Assembly (NCBI GenBank): GCA_028274465.1
Contig: CM051456.1
Span: forward strand, 45,010,870 to 45,074,869
Source of the DNA: Plantago ovata
Taxonomy: Eukaryota > Streptophyta > Magnoliopsida > Lamiales > Plantaginaceae
DNA: 64,000 bases
Reading direction: 5' to 3'
In this document: positions 54,209 through 64,000 of the stretch, one piece after another
How positions within the stretch are numbered: position 1 is the first letter of the stretch
Layout of the letters: each line of letters begins with the position of its first letter
The notes under the pieces: generated by a model
The model's input: the letters and a program-made list of their open reading frames with translations, nothing else
Databases searched by the model: none
Told to the model about the DNA's origin: nothing
Translations under genes and position numbers: made by a program

Positions 54209-55668
54209 TGTTCGGAAACTTGTAATTTTGATGAGCAATTAACCATGCTAAATTAAGGAAAGTCCAGTAACTAGTACTCTGAAGGTCCATAGGAATTTAG
54301 AATTTTAAGGAAATTGTAAACGAGGAACGTTTGCTGAAAGACTTAGTGTAGGTACTAGTTAGGTTCTTAAGTTTGCTGATGATGTACTTTGTTTTTACAA
54401 ACGAACTATTGAAGACCTAGAACCGCTCAGAAAGTTGAAGATTCAAAGACTAAAGACTTAGAAGAATTCTGAGAAAGGTATCTACAAAGGCACATGTTGC
54501 TTCAGAAAGTGAGAATCTCAGCAACAACTTGCATAAGTTAAAATCTATATGACAGAGTAGGTTGTGCTTGCTGAAACTGAGACTGACCACTTGCTGACAA
54601 CATATGTGACCTCCTTGCTGAAGAGTACATGCATTTTGGCTCCAACGTTCATATTTGAATTTGATTCAAAAGAACCTTAAATGCAAAGTAGGCACGCGAA
54701 GAACATGAAGACAAGAAGACAAATGAAGAACGCTGCTGAAAGTACAAAAGAATGATAGTGACATCTTAAGGTACAAAGCCTTAGAATTTGAAATTCAAAT
54801 GGCTCCCTTGAGACACTATAAATAGAGGTCATCAGGAAAGAGTAGAAGGTGTGTCAACAACGTAATCAAACTCTCACTTGTGCTTTAAACACTCAAATCC
54901 TTCTCTACTCTTTACTGTCTATTGATCTGTTCCAGGACTTAAGCTTGAAACAAAAGCTACTTGTAAAGAAGTAGAACATTCACGAATAAGAAATTAGTTA
55001 AGTGTTCTTTCTTTGGAACAAGAACAAGTCTTGACACCCGAAACAACAAACTTGCTTACTGCAAAGTATTTCAAGTTGTGTTTCCTTAGATAACTTGTTA
55101 TAGCTGAAAAGTTATACTCAAGTCATCTCATCCCAAACCTCTCTAACTGATAAAAACCCTTTTTAGGCGTGAAATTCAGGGGGAATTAATCAAGCATAGT
55201 GTTGCTGATTATAAGTCCCAAGTTTGGTGGAGAACAAGGTTACAATTCTCTAGTTTAGGTTAGAAACAAGGCAAGTGTGCTTTGGTTTCTGAGAATCTTT
55301 AGTGATAGGATTTGTAAGGAACCTCATATATTATCATAGTGGATTCAGTCCTAGAAAGGACAAAGTGGATTAGTTGAGAGATTACGCCACTCTCAGATAC
55401 CATTATAAAAGCGTTTGTGTGATTTACTTTATTGCATTTAGTTTTCAACAAGTTACGTTTATCATACTTTGTTACTCTGCTAAGTTGCTGGAACTAGCTC
55501 CCTGATAAATGCACTTATTTTAAAAGACTTCCGCACTCTGTTTGTAAATATCAGCAAACTCATTACTGGAAAGTAATAAGCACTTGCTGAGAAAGTTTTA
55601 AACGACGAAAAGTTTGAAAAGACTATTCACCCCCCCTAGTCTTTTCTTGTTGTTTAAAGGGACCAACA
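54209..55668 (+). repeat. Sirevirus-like 3' LTR
   Basis: It begins TGTTCGGAAACTTG and ends GGGACCAACA, about 1460 bp. A TATA box (CTATAAATAGA) lies at 54816-54826. The right flank is not a PBS, so this is the 3' LTR. The partner LTR is outside the window. Confidence 0.8.
54816..54826 (+). promoter_or_regulatory. LTR TATA box
   Basis: CTATAAATAGA is a strong plant TATA match. Transcription of this LTR would start roughly 30 bp downstream. Confidence 0.7.
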
Positions 55669-55772
55669 TTACTAAACACGATATAGGCAACACTTATGAT
55701 TCAATATATATTTGGATAATATATGTACGAGCTTTGTTGCCGCATGGGCGTCCACGTTTCTGTTTATGCATC
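55669..55772. other. Short unassigned DNA
   Basis: This is about 100 bp between the Sirevirus 3' LTR and the next gypsy LTR, AT-rich, without an ORF or a match to other parts of the window. It is probably the target of the Sirevirus insertion. Confidence 0.5.
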
Positions 55773-57166
55773 TGATGAACGAGATTGTCAGACTCGAACA
55801 ATCAAATGAATTTGTTTTAGCCAAAGGGCAACTCACAACTACACAAATAACGTAGTGCAGAGGTAAGATGACCTCGAGTGTCGATTTCTAGGGACTTAAC
55901 TAGCTTTAACTACAATAACTATTATATAATTCAGTAAACAAACTTAACTTAACTTACTTCACAAGACGAGAGTTGCTGATAGTAATGCTCATTCTAAGCA
56001 TCGGGTTCTAATTATGCATGAAAGTGCAACACGTACTGCTTTAAAAGTAATTCGAACTGATCTTGCTGTGGGAATTCTTTTCACCATACAGACAACTCTC
56101 CATTTGGAGAGAATACTGTCGTAAGGTTTCCACCCAAACGCTCGATCAGAACAAACACCAAACGACAGGTTTTGACATGTATTTTGGAAGCCTCTTATCT
56201 ATACTAATACTTTGCTAAGGTTGTCAGGCTTAGTGCAAGCAGTACTTGATAATTGTAAATATTGAAAGTGATGATCTTGAATTGTCCTAGTGTTTCTAAC
56301 ACTTTATTACGAAGACAAATGGCTTAGTCGGATCAACAATTCATATATTACAAATCTACAAGCAAAAGACTCAGAAACTCAATCATGCACAATATGAACC
56401 CTAGCTACGAATTTACATACTATCACCAACTAGATATTTAGCTACTCATAGCAATAACATAATCAAAAATAGAAATCATAGGTGAAAACATTGTAGAATC
56501 AATAAATAGAGTACGAAAAATAGTGAGATACGAAGTTACCACCGAGGGTTGTCAATCTCCGGTGAATTGCTAAACTAACAAGTTTCTAGCAAGGTGAGAT
56601 CAAAAGATGTCAAAATCTCTACCTTGATGCTTCAAATCGCTATGGAAAAGTAAATCTAAGTCAAAGAAAACCCAGAAAAGTTCTAGGGTTTATGTCTGCA
56701 AAAGTATGAATGAATAGATGAAAATTCGACTTTTGTATAAAATAAATCGTGGGCTTCCGGAAAGGCACCAGGCTGACCGCCTGGCACAAGGCGGTGCGCC
56801 TGGCACCAGGCTGACCGCCTGGTGTGCCAGGCGGTGCGCCTGGCACGGGCAGAGAGTTGCCCTTGCTTTTCTTCTCCAAGTCTTCAACTTTTGGTCTTTT
56901 GGCACGACTTTGAGCTCCGAACTTGGTCTTTTGGCCTGGAAACACGTCCCGGTACTCCTTGACACACCAAGGGTGATCTCGTTGCACCAAAACTTCAATG
57001 TTTCTCCATAATTACATCCAAAAGTGCGATTTTCACCTGAAACCTAAAAATAACAAAAGAAATGGAAACGTGACACTATTCTAACAAAATGCACTAAAAA
57101 TGCATGCAAGAGGATAGCTAAATAGGTGAAAAAGAACCAAATGAAAGTGTAAAAACACTGTCATCA
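55773..57166 (-). repeat. Gypsy 3' LTR, type A (long variant)
   Basis: It is 1394 bp. It is closest to the LTR at 7997. The GC block (56763-56846) contains a perfect 10-bp stem hairpin, GTGCCAGGCG-GTG-CGCCTGGCAC (56824-56846). A 93-bp extra segment lies at 56057-56149. Confidence 0.88.
56057..56149. repeat. 93-bp foreign segment in LTR
   Basis: It is absent from all other type A LTRs. It starts CTGATC and ends GATCAG, and contains a hairpin CTCTCC-ATTT-GGAGAG (56096-56111). It could be a tiny inverted-repeat element or repair filler. No clear target duplication is present. Confidence 0.5.
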
Positions 57167-57931
57167 AACTCCCCAAACCAAACCTTTGCTTGTCCTCAAG
57201 CAACTAGCTAGACTCTAATGCAAAACTAAATGCAACACGAAGAGAAGTAAGAGCCGCATGCCAAGCAAGAAAAACTAATCTATTGTATCTACCAAATTAT
57301 TATGAACAAGGACCATACAAATCATAACATGGACATAGGTTGAAGAATGCCTCGATTGAATCTATACACATTCACATATGCACTTTGTTAAACAATGGAG
57401 TGTCTCGTAACATTTTCTACCTGGACCTGGTCAGTGAGGACGCAATGATGCATATTATCATACTATGGTTGCCTCGTGCCTATGAAATTACTACTGTTCA
57501 CCAAGTGAGACTTTTCCCCAAGAGAGGTCGAACCAGTACTGGCTCTCATCAAACGAAGGAGGGTTCCCTAAAAGACAACACTCCTGTATTCTACCCAACT
57601 CTTAGATCAAAGACTCTTAACCACTTCCTGAATGGCAGGACTAGGTTGGTCTAGAACAGGCCTTGGACTAGGCGACACGAAACACAAGGAAGAATTTACA
57701 ACTCGAATCTAAGCAACTACAAAAGCTGAAAAATAATACAACGCTTTGCTAAAACTGCCTTCTGGCTTGTTTGGAGCCTTCTTTTGTTTTGGATCTTATT
57801 CTTTTTTGTTTTTTTTTACCTTTTTTTTTTATTTTTTTTTTCCTTTTTTCAGATTTTCTGCAACGATTTTTTTTTTTTTGATAAATAGCCAGCAGTAGCA
57901 ACAATAAAAAGAAATAACAACGACCTCCCCA

Positions 57932-57953
57932 AACCTATTCGAAAGAATAGGTT
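57932..57953 (-). promoter_or_regulatory. Conserved hairpin 2
   Basis: AACCTATTC-GAAA-GAATAGGTT has a perfect stem. The sense flank is TGGGGAGG. Confidence 0.8.
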
Positions 57954-58045
57954 GGAGCACAAACTGAAAAAGAAGAAGAAAAACAAACACAACATGACTT
58001 CAACGAGACGAAAGACAAGTCATGACAATGGTAACCCCCTCCCCA

Positions 58046-58067
58046 AACCTATTCGTTAGAATAGGTT
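58046..58067 (-). promoter_or_regulatory. Conserved hairpin 1
   Basis: AACCTATTC-GTTA-GAATAGGTT has a perfect stem. The sense flank is TGGGGAGGGGG. Confidence 0.8.
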
Positions 58068-59134
58068 TCAAACAAAGGATCACACACACCTCACTCTACC
58101 TCTTTCCTAGGCATTTGTCAATCTCATTAGCAAGGTGAAAAACTTGTCGCCTCTTAGGTACATAATTACACGGGAATATACCCACATACTCTAACATGCA
58201 TCATTTTATAAGGCCTTCGTGAACCGCAGTAGAGAAAACATCACAAGTGATTTCGAGACTACAAAGCTTAACTAGTGCACATACGAATGTGACAAACCAA
58301 GCGAGACAAGCCTCAAACTACCCATAGAAATGCAATATATGGTAAATGGTCATAAACACTTAGTCTAGACAATAAAAAAGTTCTAAATACTTGGCAATAG
58401 ACTCCACACAACAACATGCAAAATCTAAACTAAGGATGAATGCATGCATACAGACTCGATCCTAAATGTGCAAATAATCGAGTATCAACACTTGAGTAAT
58501 TCTACCCCGTTAACTCATTGTCTAGTCTAGCTAACCTATGTCAAGAACAATCATGCAATTCATCACAAACAAAGGTCATGCTAGACAACGATTAATCTCA
58601 AATTCATAAGGCAACATACATATCATAGGGTCGAAACCACCAAAAGCTCACAATCTACCCAATCAAGTGTTCTACCAAGTTGTCAATAACATCATATCAA
58701 TGTGCTCGAATTCAGTAAGGAATGAAAGAATCAAGACAATGCAATCAGGACTTAGAAATCCTAATTGAGCAAAACCCCCAATTCAACAAACCCAACAAAA
58801 TTAAGCATGCAATTGATAGAGAAATAAGATAATAATCGAACAAACAAGCAACCCATACAACATATAAGCTTAATTGAAGCAAAAATCAAGAAATCCCCAA
58901 AATTAGAAAATTAGGGTTCTTGAGAGGTTACCTCAAATCTCTAAAATTGATTAAGTATGAAGAGATTTGTTCGGATGAAAGTGAAGAGGACGTAATGGGC
59001 TTCGATTCAAGCTAAAGAACAAAATATTTGGTGAAGAATAGGAAGAATTATGGAAGAGAGAAGGAATTTTGGGAGTTTTTCGAGTTGGGAAAGTTAGAGA
59101 AAGAAGAAATATGAGCAATGGGGAAAGAGAGGGG

Positions 59135-59654
59135 TGTAACATCCCGTATTTTCTATATAATTTTAATTTTTTTTATTGATTAATTACCTATGTAATTATT
59201 TATTTGGTAATTTAATTAATTCTTTCGCGCGCAATCGAATACGATTTTAGAAAGGTCATTAGTAGTAATTCGTTCGTTCCGATTTGGGCTAGCTAGCAAT
59301 CTAATATTTTGTGGCCCAAATCGAGTTATCATTTCTGGCCCAGATTCGTGGTCCGATTCGTGATCATCAGCTGGCCCAATTTGCTCAAGCCCATCTGATG
59401 GTCCAACTCTTCAAAACCCTAACCCTAAACTATTGCCCATCTCTTTCATTTGCCTCATCTCCCCACTCCAAAAAAAAAAAAAAAAAAAACGCAGCCACAT
59501 ACTCCTTGCTTCTCCAGTTTCTCTGCCCCACCGTAAATCATCATCTTCTTCAACCGCCCATCACCATCCTTGCTCCACCACCGGACCACCTCGAACCACC
59601 ACCCCTCTATCTCGTCACCACCATTCCGCCGCCATTATCATCACTTCACCTCTG
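59135..59654 (+). mobile_element. LTR-like fragment of another gypsy family
   Basis: It begins TGTAACATCCCGTATTTT, close to the TGTAACACCCC start common in plant chromovirus (Tekay/Del) LTRs. An AT-rich U3, a CCCTAACCCTAAAC stretch near 59417, a poly-A run (59469-59489) and a Pro/His-rich C/T region follow. It is interrupted at 59655 by the type B gypsy. The family call is tentative. A leader of a captured gene is an alternative. Confidence 0.45.
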
Positions 59655-60857
59655 TGATGAACGTGTATTTTACACCTTCATTCGAGTCTTTTTTCACCTA
59701 TTTTAGCTATCCTCTATGTTAATTTAGCTATATTATAGTGAATTTTATTAGAATAGTGTCACGTTTCCCTTTAGTTTGCATTTTTCATGTTTTAGGTGAA
59801 AAACGTGATTTTTCGGGCAATTATATTGAAGAGAACGAACATTCGGTATTTCGAGGACATTTGTGGAGTATCTAGAAGGTTCCGGATGGGATATGAAGTC
59901 TAGGGGACGAGTTTCAAGGTTTAAAGGTCAATAGAAGGCAAAATCCGAGTCCGAAAAGGAAAAGAAATCCAAAAACGCGTCAAAAACGCGTTCCTCGCCG
60001 ACTGGAGCTCCCGGGCGGTTCGCCCGGGATGTGGGGCGGTTCGCCCCACACCAGGCGGTTCGCCCGGTGTCTGGGGCGACTCGCCCCACACGTTCCGAAC
60101 TCCTATATATAGTTGCAGTTTCTCTACGTTTTTTCATACTTTCTCAGACCTTTTTTCATACCTTTCTCATTACTTTTAGATAGGAATTCTCCAGAGCCTG
60201 TTCTGGGAATTCTTAGCATAGGAGACTATTTTTCTTATCAATTTGGAGCTTGTGAGTTCGCGATTCTTCGGAGATTTACAACCTTCGTCGGTAACATTGT
60301 ATCTCACAATTTTTCTATTTATATTTATATCTTTCAACATGTTTTCATTCAATCTTGCCTTGATTTCTGTTGACTGCATGACATCTATGAGTAGTTAAAT
60401 CTATCGTTGGTGATAGTATGTGATTTCTTATCAAGGGTTCTTAATTATGCATGATGGCGGTAATGCGAATCAGACTTTGAGTTATTGCTTTATTTCTTTG
60501 ATCTATCTAAGCCCTCTATCTTCGTAGTGTTGAATTGAACCGAACACATTGGACAATTCATGATCTTAGATTTCTATGCAAAAAGATCGGGTACTTCATG
60601 CATGATTATTAACCTGCTATGCTTTGAATGATCATACTATCACTAACTTCCATTATAATTGATAAGAAAAATCTGTGCTAAGTCGTTTGTTGAGTTTATA
60701 GTTTAAGTTAAATTAGATAAAGCTAGTTATAGTCCTTAGAGATCGACACTCGAGGTTATTTTACTGCTGCACTACGGTTTTCGTTGTAGTTGTGAATTGC
60801 CTTTGGCTAAAAACAAATTTATTTGATTAATTGAATCTGACAAATTCCAGTTCATCA
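59655..60857 (+). repeat. Gypsy 5' LTR, type B
   Basis: It is 1203 bp, from TGATGAACGTG to AGTTCATCA. Four GC hairpins in series (60010-60088) lie upstream of the TATA box at 60103-60112. Confidence 0.92.
60010..60088 (+). promoter_or_regulatory. Four GC-rich hairpins upstream of the TATA box
   Basis: CCCGGGCG-GTT-CGCCCGGG (60010-60028) and TGTGGGGCG-GTT-CGCCCCACA (60030-60050) are perfect. ACCAGGCG-GTT-CGCCCGGT (60050-60068) has one mismatch. TGGGGCG-ACT-CGCCCCA (60072-60088) is perfect. This element has four where the one at 19582 has two. Confidence 0.9.
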
Positions 60858-60860
60858 AAT

Positions 60861-60878
60861 TGGCGCCGTTTCCGGGGA
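60861..60878 (+). promoter_or_regulatory. Primer-binding site
   Basis: TGGCGCCGTTTCCGGGGA lies 3 nt after the LTR, one base off the standard site. Confidence 0.85.
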
Positions 60879-60996
60879 GTATACTCTTTTTTTCTGTTTA
60901 GCTTATTTATATTTTCAGCATTCAATTCCTAGAATAAGTAGTTTTCTTTTATTTGATCTCTCTGATACTCCTTTCTTAGCTTGCTACAAATAGTGT

Positions 60997-63156
60997 ATGC
61001 GAAGTACACGATCTAGGGGAACACCGCTTGCTGAACCAATCGCTGAAATCGACAGAGTCTACCACCAAAGAAGGCGACTACTCGAAAGGCGTGCACTAGA
61101 GGAAATAGAGGATACCGATTTCTCTGAATCTCTACACAGTCTGTTTAAGGAAATCGACGGAATGGCAGAAGCTAGACCACTGAAAGCATGGGTTCAACCC
61201 ACCAAGGATCGTATGAGGGGACCGACGATTGTTCTTTCGCCTGCAACTCGAGATCTGGAAATAAAAAACTACGCGTTCCAACAACTTCCGAGGTTCTATG
61301 GCTTAGCAAGGGAAGATGTGATGGGGTACTTGCACGATATCGATGATTTCGTCAACCAACTCCCACGACCCGGAGCTGAAATAACAGCAGATGAGTTGAG
61401 AATGAAGGTTTTTTCTATGGGGCTTGGCGACAGAGCCAAGTCATGGTTGAGTTCTCTACCGGCAGGTTCACTTGACACTTGGGAAAAGCTTTTTTCAGCA
61501 TTCATGGAGAAATACTTCCCTCACACATTGACTACCGCGCTTAAGGCGCAAATCACTGCGTTCAAACAAGACTATGATGAGACCATCTACACCGCGTTTG
61601 AGAGGTTCCAAGACCTCATGAACAAGTGCCCTCACCATGGTTTTGAGCTTTCGGATCTTGTCCAACACTTCTACAATGGACTGACCTTTGAGAACCAACA
61701 AGTGGTGGATTTCCAATGCCGTTGCAATATTTGGGAGGAAACCGCGTAAGCCGTCTGGGCGGTTTTCGAAAGGCTTGCTAAGGGTTCACAATTTAAGGAT
61801 CCAAGAGCAATGGTTAGGAGACGTGGACCTGAAGCTCCACCTACTCAGGAAGCCCCTATGTATGGGGGGAATGGGGATCGATTCGAGTGCTTTACCAATG
61901 AATTGAAACAATTCCTCAAGAGCGCCACTGGAACATCTATGTCGAATGAAGTTTGCCGAATATGCAAGAACTATGGGCATGGAGCTCATATGTGTAGATC
62001 GGAGCTTGCATATGATGATGGCAATTGGGTTCAAGGAGGCGAAGAGGAATCTTTTGCTACGGAATTTGGTACTCAAGAAGCTAGCTACGGACAAGATGGT
62101 AGGAATCCTCGAGGTGGATTTTGGAGAAGAGGGTTCCGGAACAATCAAGGATACGCACCGGATAGCCAAACTTATGGCCCTAACCAAGACCGTAGTAAGC
62201 TTAGCTATGGTCATGATCACTGCGAAAATCCCGCTCCCAAAGAGCAACCGAAGTCGAAGACAACTCTACTCATGGAAAACTTGCAAAAAATGGTTGATCA
62301 CACCCAAAGTTTTCTTAAGCGTTATGAAGAAGATTCTGAGAAGATTAGGGCGAGGCTTGATCGTTTTGAAGAAAGCACTAGGCTTGCCCATGAAAAGATG
62401 CAAGAGTTGATTGACCGTGGAGCAAGTAGGGAGCAAGGGAAGTTGCCTAGCAACACTGAGAAGTCGATGTCTATTACCTTGGTGGGTGATCTTCCTGTTG
62501 AAATCACCATCAAGAAGGTTGCTAAATGTGAGCATTGCAAGGATGAAGAACCCCCACTAGCCAAGGAAGAAGAGAAGGACCTTTGTTCTGATGAGAGGGA
62601 TGAGGAGCAAGAGGATCCCCAGCCAATCCCTCAGAGTTTCGATGTTAAGGTCGGGATTGGTGAACTTGAAGATATTCGTGCTACACTAGATACGGGATCT
62701 TACTCTAATGTGCTCCCAATGAATGTGTTTGAGAAGAGTAGCCTTGGAAAACTATCTGAGCATAAGGCTATTGTGCAATTGGTGGATGGATCCTTTGTGA
62801 GACCCGAAGGCATTGTCAAGAACGTATTGGTTAAGATTGGTGAAGCTTCTGTGTACACCAACTTTGTAGTTATGCCGGCGCCTACACCTAGGATGGGGGA
62901 TGTTGTTCTCTTGGGGCGAACGTTCTTGACTAAACTACGCTCCGTGATAGACATCTACCGAAGAACTTGCACCATTGAGGTGGATGGCAAGCGACATGTG
63001 TTGCGAGCCATATCTGATCCAAATATTCACTTCAATGCTTCTCACACAATTAACTACTTTGGTCTTGCTGTCTATGTTCATTCTCATTCACAGGTTCGTG
63101 GCATGAGGAGAAGATCCATGAAGGGGAAGTCTAGTACCCTCAAGAAGAAGAACTAG
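60997..63156 (+). pseudogene. Gypsy gag-protease, first type (fossil)
   Basis: The ATG at 60997 gives MRSTRSRGTPLAEP. The gag core is QQLPRFYGLAREDVMGYL, DRAKSWLSSLPAGSLDTW, FMEKYFPHTLTT and LVQHFYNGL. The CCHC knuckle CRICKNYGHGAHMC lies at about 61954-61995. A Gly/Arg/Asn-rich stretch and a coiled coil follow. The protease motif TLDTGSYSNVLPMNVF is near 62689, then VVLLGRTFLTKLRS. The C-terminus is Lys/Ser-rich, ending at 63156. This is the best preserved gag-pro in the window, with about one break. Confidence 0.9.
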
Positions 63157-63198
63157 AGAAAGAAGAAGTCGAGTCAAAGACTATAAACAATGGCGCTA

Positions 63199-63216
63199 TC
63201 CGGGAGGCAACCCGGA
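63199..63216 (+). promoter_or_regulatory. Conserved hairpin after gag-pro
   Basis: The stem TCCGGG-AGGCAA-CCCGGA lies within TGGCGCTA ... GAGTTTTTAT, 43 nt after the gag-pro stop. Confidence 0.75.
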
Positions 63217-63437
63217 GTTTTTATCACTTTTTTATCGCTTTATTGCATTGCATGCATTCATACATAGAACAATTTGCCTCTCTTTATGTGAATTTGTTTG
63301 TTTATGTGTTGTTTTGTGCTTCTGTTTATGTTTGAGTGAACTTTTTCGAGTGTTTTTCGTAAGGAGAATGGTTTTCGGGGATAAAAAACTGAATTTTTCG
63401 GAAAATTTCATCTCCCCACCTCTGGGGTCGCCCCACA

Positions 63438-63527
63438 TGTGGGGCGATTCGCCCCACACCGCCAGAGAGTTAAAACTCTCTGGCGGTGCGGGGCGAATCG
63501 CCCCACGCATGGGGCAAATCGCCCCAC
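63438..63527 (+). repeat. GC-rich hairpin cluster, internal
   Basis: TGTGGGGCG-ATT-CGCCCCACA (63438-63458), a 15-bp stem with a 2-nt loop (63457-63488), GGGGCG-AAT-CGCCCC (63490-63504), and a weaker GGGGCAAATCGCCCC copy. This is the counterpart of 23368-23440. Confidence 0.85.
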
Positions 63528-63539
63528 ACCATCAGCCAA

Positions 63540-64000
63540 GAAGAAAAACGGGAGATCCTCCCTTTTTCCTCATTTTTCAATCTTCTTCACTTTCTTACTT
63601 CCAAAATACCCAAAAACTCAAAAATTCTTCAATCTTTCATAAAATCTACATTACTCCATCAAATTTTGTGTTCTTTAGCTTCAATCGAAGCCCATTACGT
63701 GCTGTTTCTTTTCATCCGAACAAATTTCTTCCTAGTTCATTCATTCTTCGGATCTGAGGTAATTTCATATGAGCCCTAATTTTTCAAATTTGGTGTTTTT
63801 TTGATTTATGCTTCAGTTGAGCTTATATGATGTATGGGTTGATTGTTTGTGTGATTAGAAACGTTATTCACTATCAATTGCATGTTCAATTATGCTTGGT
63901 TTGTTGGTTTGAGGATTTTTCCTACTAGATGTCTATGTCTCGTTTTGCATTGCTTCTTTTCCTTCCATTCCATGTTTATGGTTGTGTTTATTGATGTGAT
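63540..64000 (+). other. Gypsy 3' noncoding region, start
   Basis: A pyrimidine-rich leader-like stretch is followed by a CTGAG|GTAA donor-like site at 63759, then a T-rich intron-like sequence to the window edge. It matches 23460-24000. No gene is seen. Confidence 0.65.

Larger units (their letters stand above)
41959..55668 (+). mobile_element. Sirevirus-like Ty1/copia element, copy 2, 3' part (fossil)
   Basis: This is a plus-strand copia remnant. Parts seen are the region before the extra ORF, the extra ORF itself (42160-46668 and 53319-53952), the 3' UTR, PPT (54191-54208) and 3' LTR (54209-55668). The gypsy at 46669-53313 inserted in the ORF with the duplicated target GAAAC. gag and pol of this copy are not in the window; a gypsy LTR adjoins on the left. 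The ORF has many breaks. Confidence 0.82.
55773..59134 (-). mobile_element. Type A gypsy element, 3' part (fossil)
   Basis: The minus-strand 3' LTR (55773-57166), PPT and long 3' noncoding region extend to the intron-like and leader-like part. Another family's LTR-like sequence adjoins at 59135. Its gag and 5' LTR are not in the window. Confidence 0.8.
57167..59134 (-). other. Gypsy PPT and 3' noncoding region
   Basis: The PPT (sense GGTTTGGGGAGTT) lies at 57167-57179. It is followed by the T-rich tract at 57785-57880 and the hairpins at 57932-57953 and 58046-58067. An intron-like AT-rich stretch (58450-58931) ends at a GAG|GTAA donor on the sense strand. The purine-rich plus-strand stretch at 59040-59134 is the leader-like pyrimidine-rich part in sense. 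No gene is seen. Confidence 0.72.
59655..64000 (+). mobile_element. Type B gypsy, gag-protease, running off the window
   Basis: The 5' LTR (59655-60857), PBS, gag-pro (60997-63156), hairpins and the start of the 3' noncoding region are present. The left flank is CTCTG. The layout is the same as in the element at 19582, and no RT follows gag-pro as far as can be seen. The coding part has about one break. Confidence 0.85.

Noticed and set aside
59135-59654. A host gene promoter and first exon (Pro/His-rich ORF at 59433-59657)
   Set aside because: The low-complexity CCACC-rich frame is cut off by an LTR, and the TGTAACATCCCG start fits an LTR better. Not excluded fully.

Overview
The window looks like a repeat-dense intergenic block of a flowering-plant nuclear genome, most likely a eudicot (a guess). 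The evidence is the kind of content. There are Ty3/gypsy elements with the primer-binding site TGGCGCCGTTGCCGGGGA, typical of the Athila/Tat side of the family. There is a Ty1/copia element primed by initiator Met-tRNA, and there are Sirevirus-like copia copies with a large extra ORF downstream of pol. I see no host protein gene, tRNA, rRNA or CRISPR array that I can support. Almost everything is a fossil LTR retrotransposon, and all coding parts are broken to some degree.

Layout, left to right. 1-455: end of a minus-strand gypsy LTR (LTR type A). 456-7996: Sirevirus-like copia copy 1 (+). 7997-11276: 3' part of a type A gypsy (-). 11277-15370: 5' part of a type A gypsy (+). 15371-38596: a gypsy copy (-) whose 3' noncoding region received a copia element (16839-35253, -, duplicated target CCTGG). 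That copia element in turn received a gypsy with LTR type B (19582-28011, +, duplicated target ATATG). 38597-41958: 5' part of a type A gypsy (-). 41959-55668: Sirevirus-like copy 2 (+), interrupted by a complete-ended gag-protease gypsy (46669-53313, -, duplicated target GAAAC). 55669-55772: short unassigned DNA. 55773-59134: 3' part of a type A gypsy (-). 59135-59654: LTR-like fragment of another family. 59655-64000: type B gypsy (+) running off the right edge.

Inferred order of events from nesting and by-eye LTR similarity: the Sirevirus copies are oldest. The gypsy copies inside or beside them came next, then the copia element at 16839-35253, and finally the gypsy at 19582-28011, whose two LTRs are nearly identical apart from one later patch.

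The three most readable gypsy copies (19582, 46669, 59655) encode only Gag and an aspartic protease, followed by kilobases of conserved noncoding DNA. They look non-autonomous and would need reverse transcriptase and integrase from a partner. The most striking unexplained structure is in this noncoding DNA. One part is a family of GC-rich hairpins, core GGCG-NNN-CGCC, whose stems change in a paired way. They sit just upstream of the LTR TATA boxes, again as about 70-bp tandem repeats after gag-pro, and again inside the Gag coding frame of a sister subfamily. The other part is a conserved pair of 9-bp-stem hairpins (AACCTATTC/GAATAGGTT), each followed by a copy of the polypurine-tract sequence GGTTTGGGGA.
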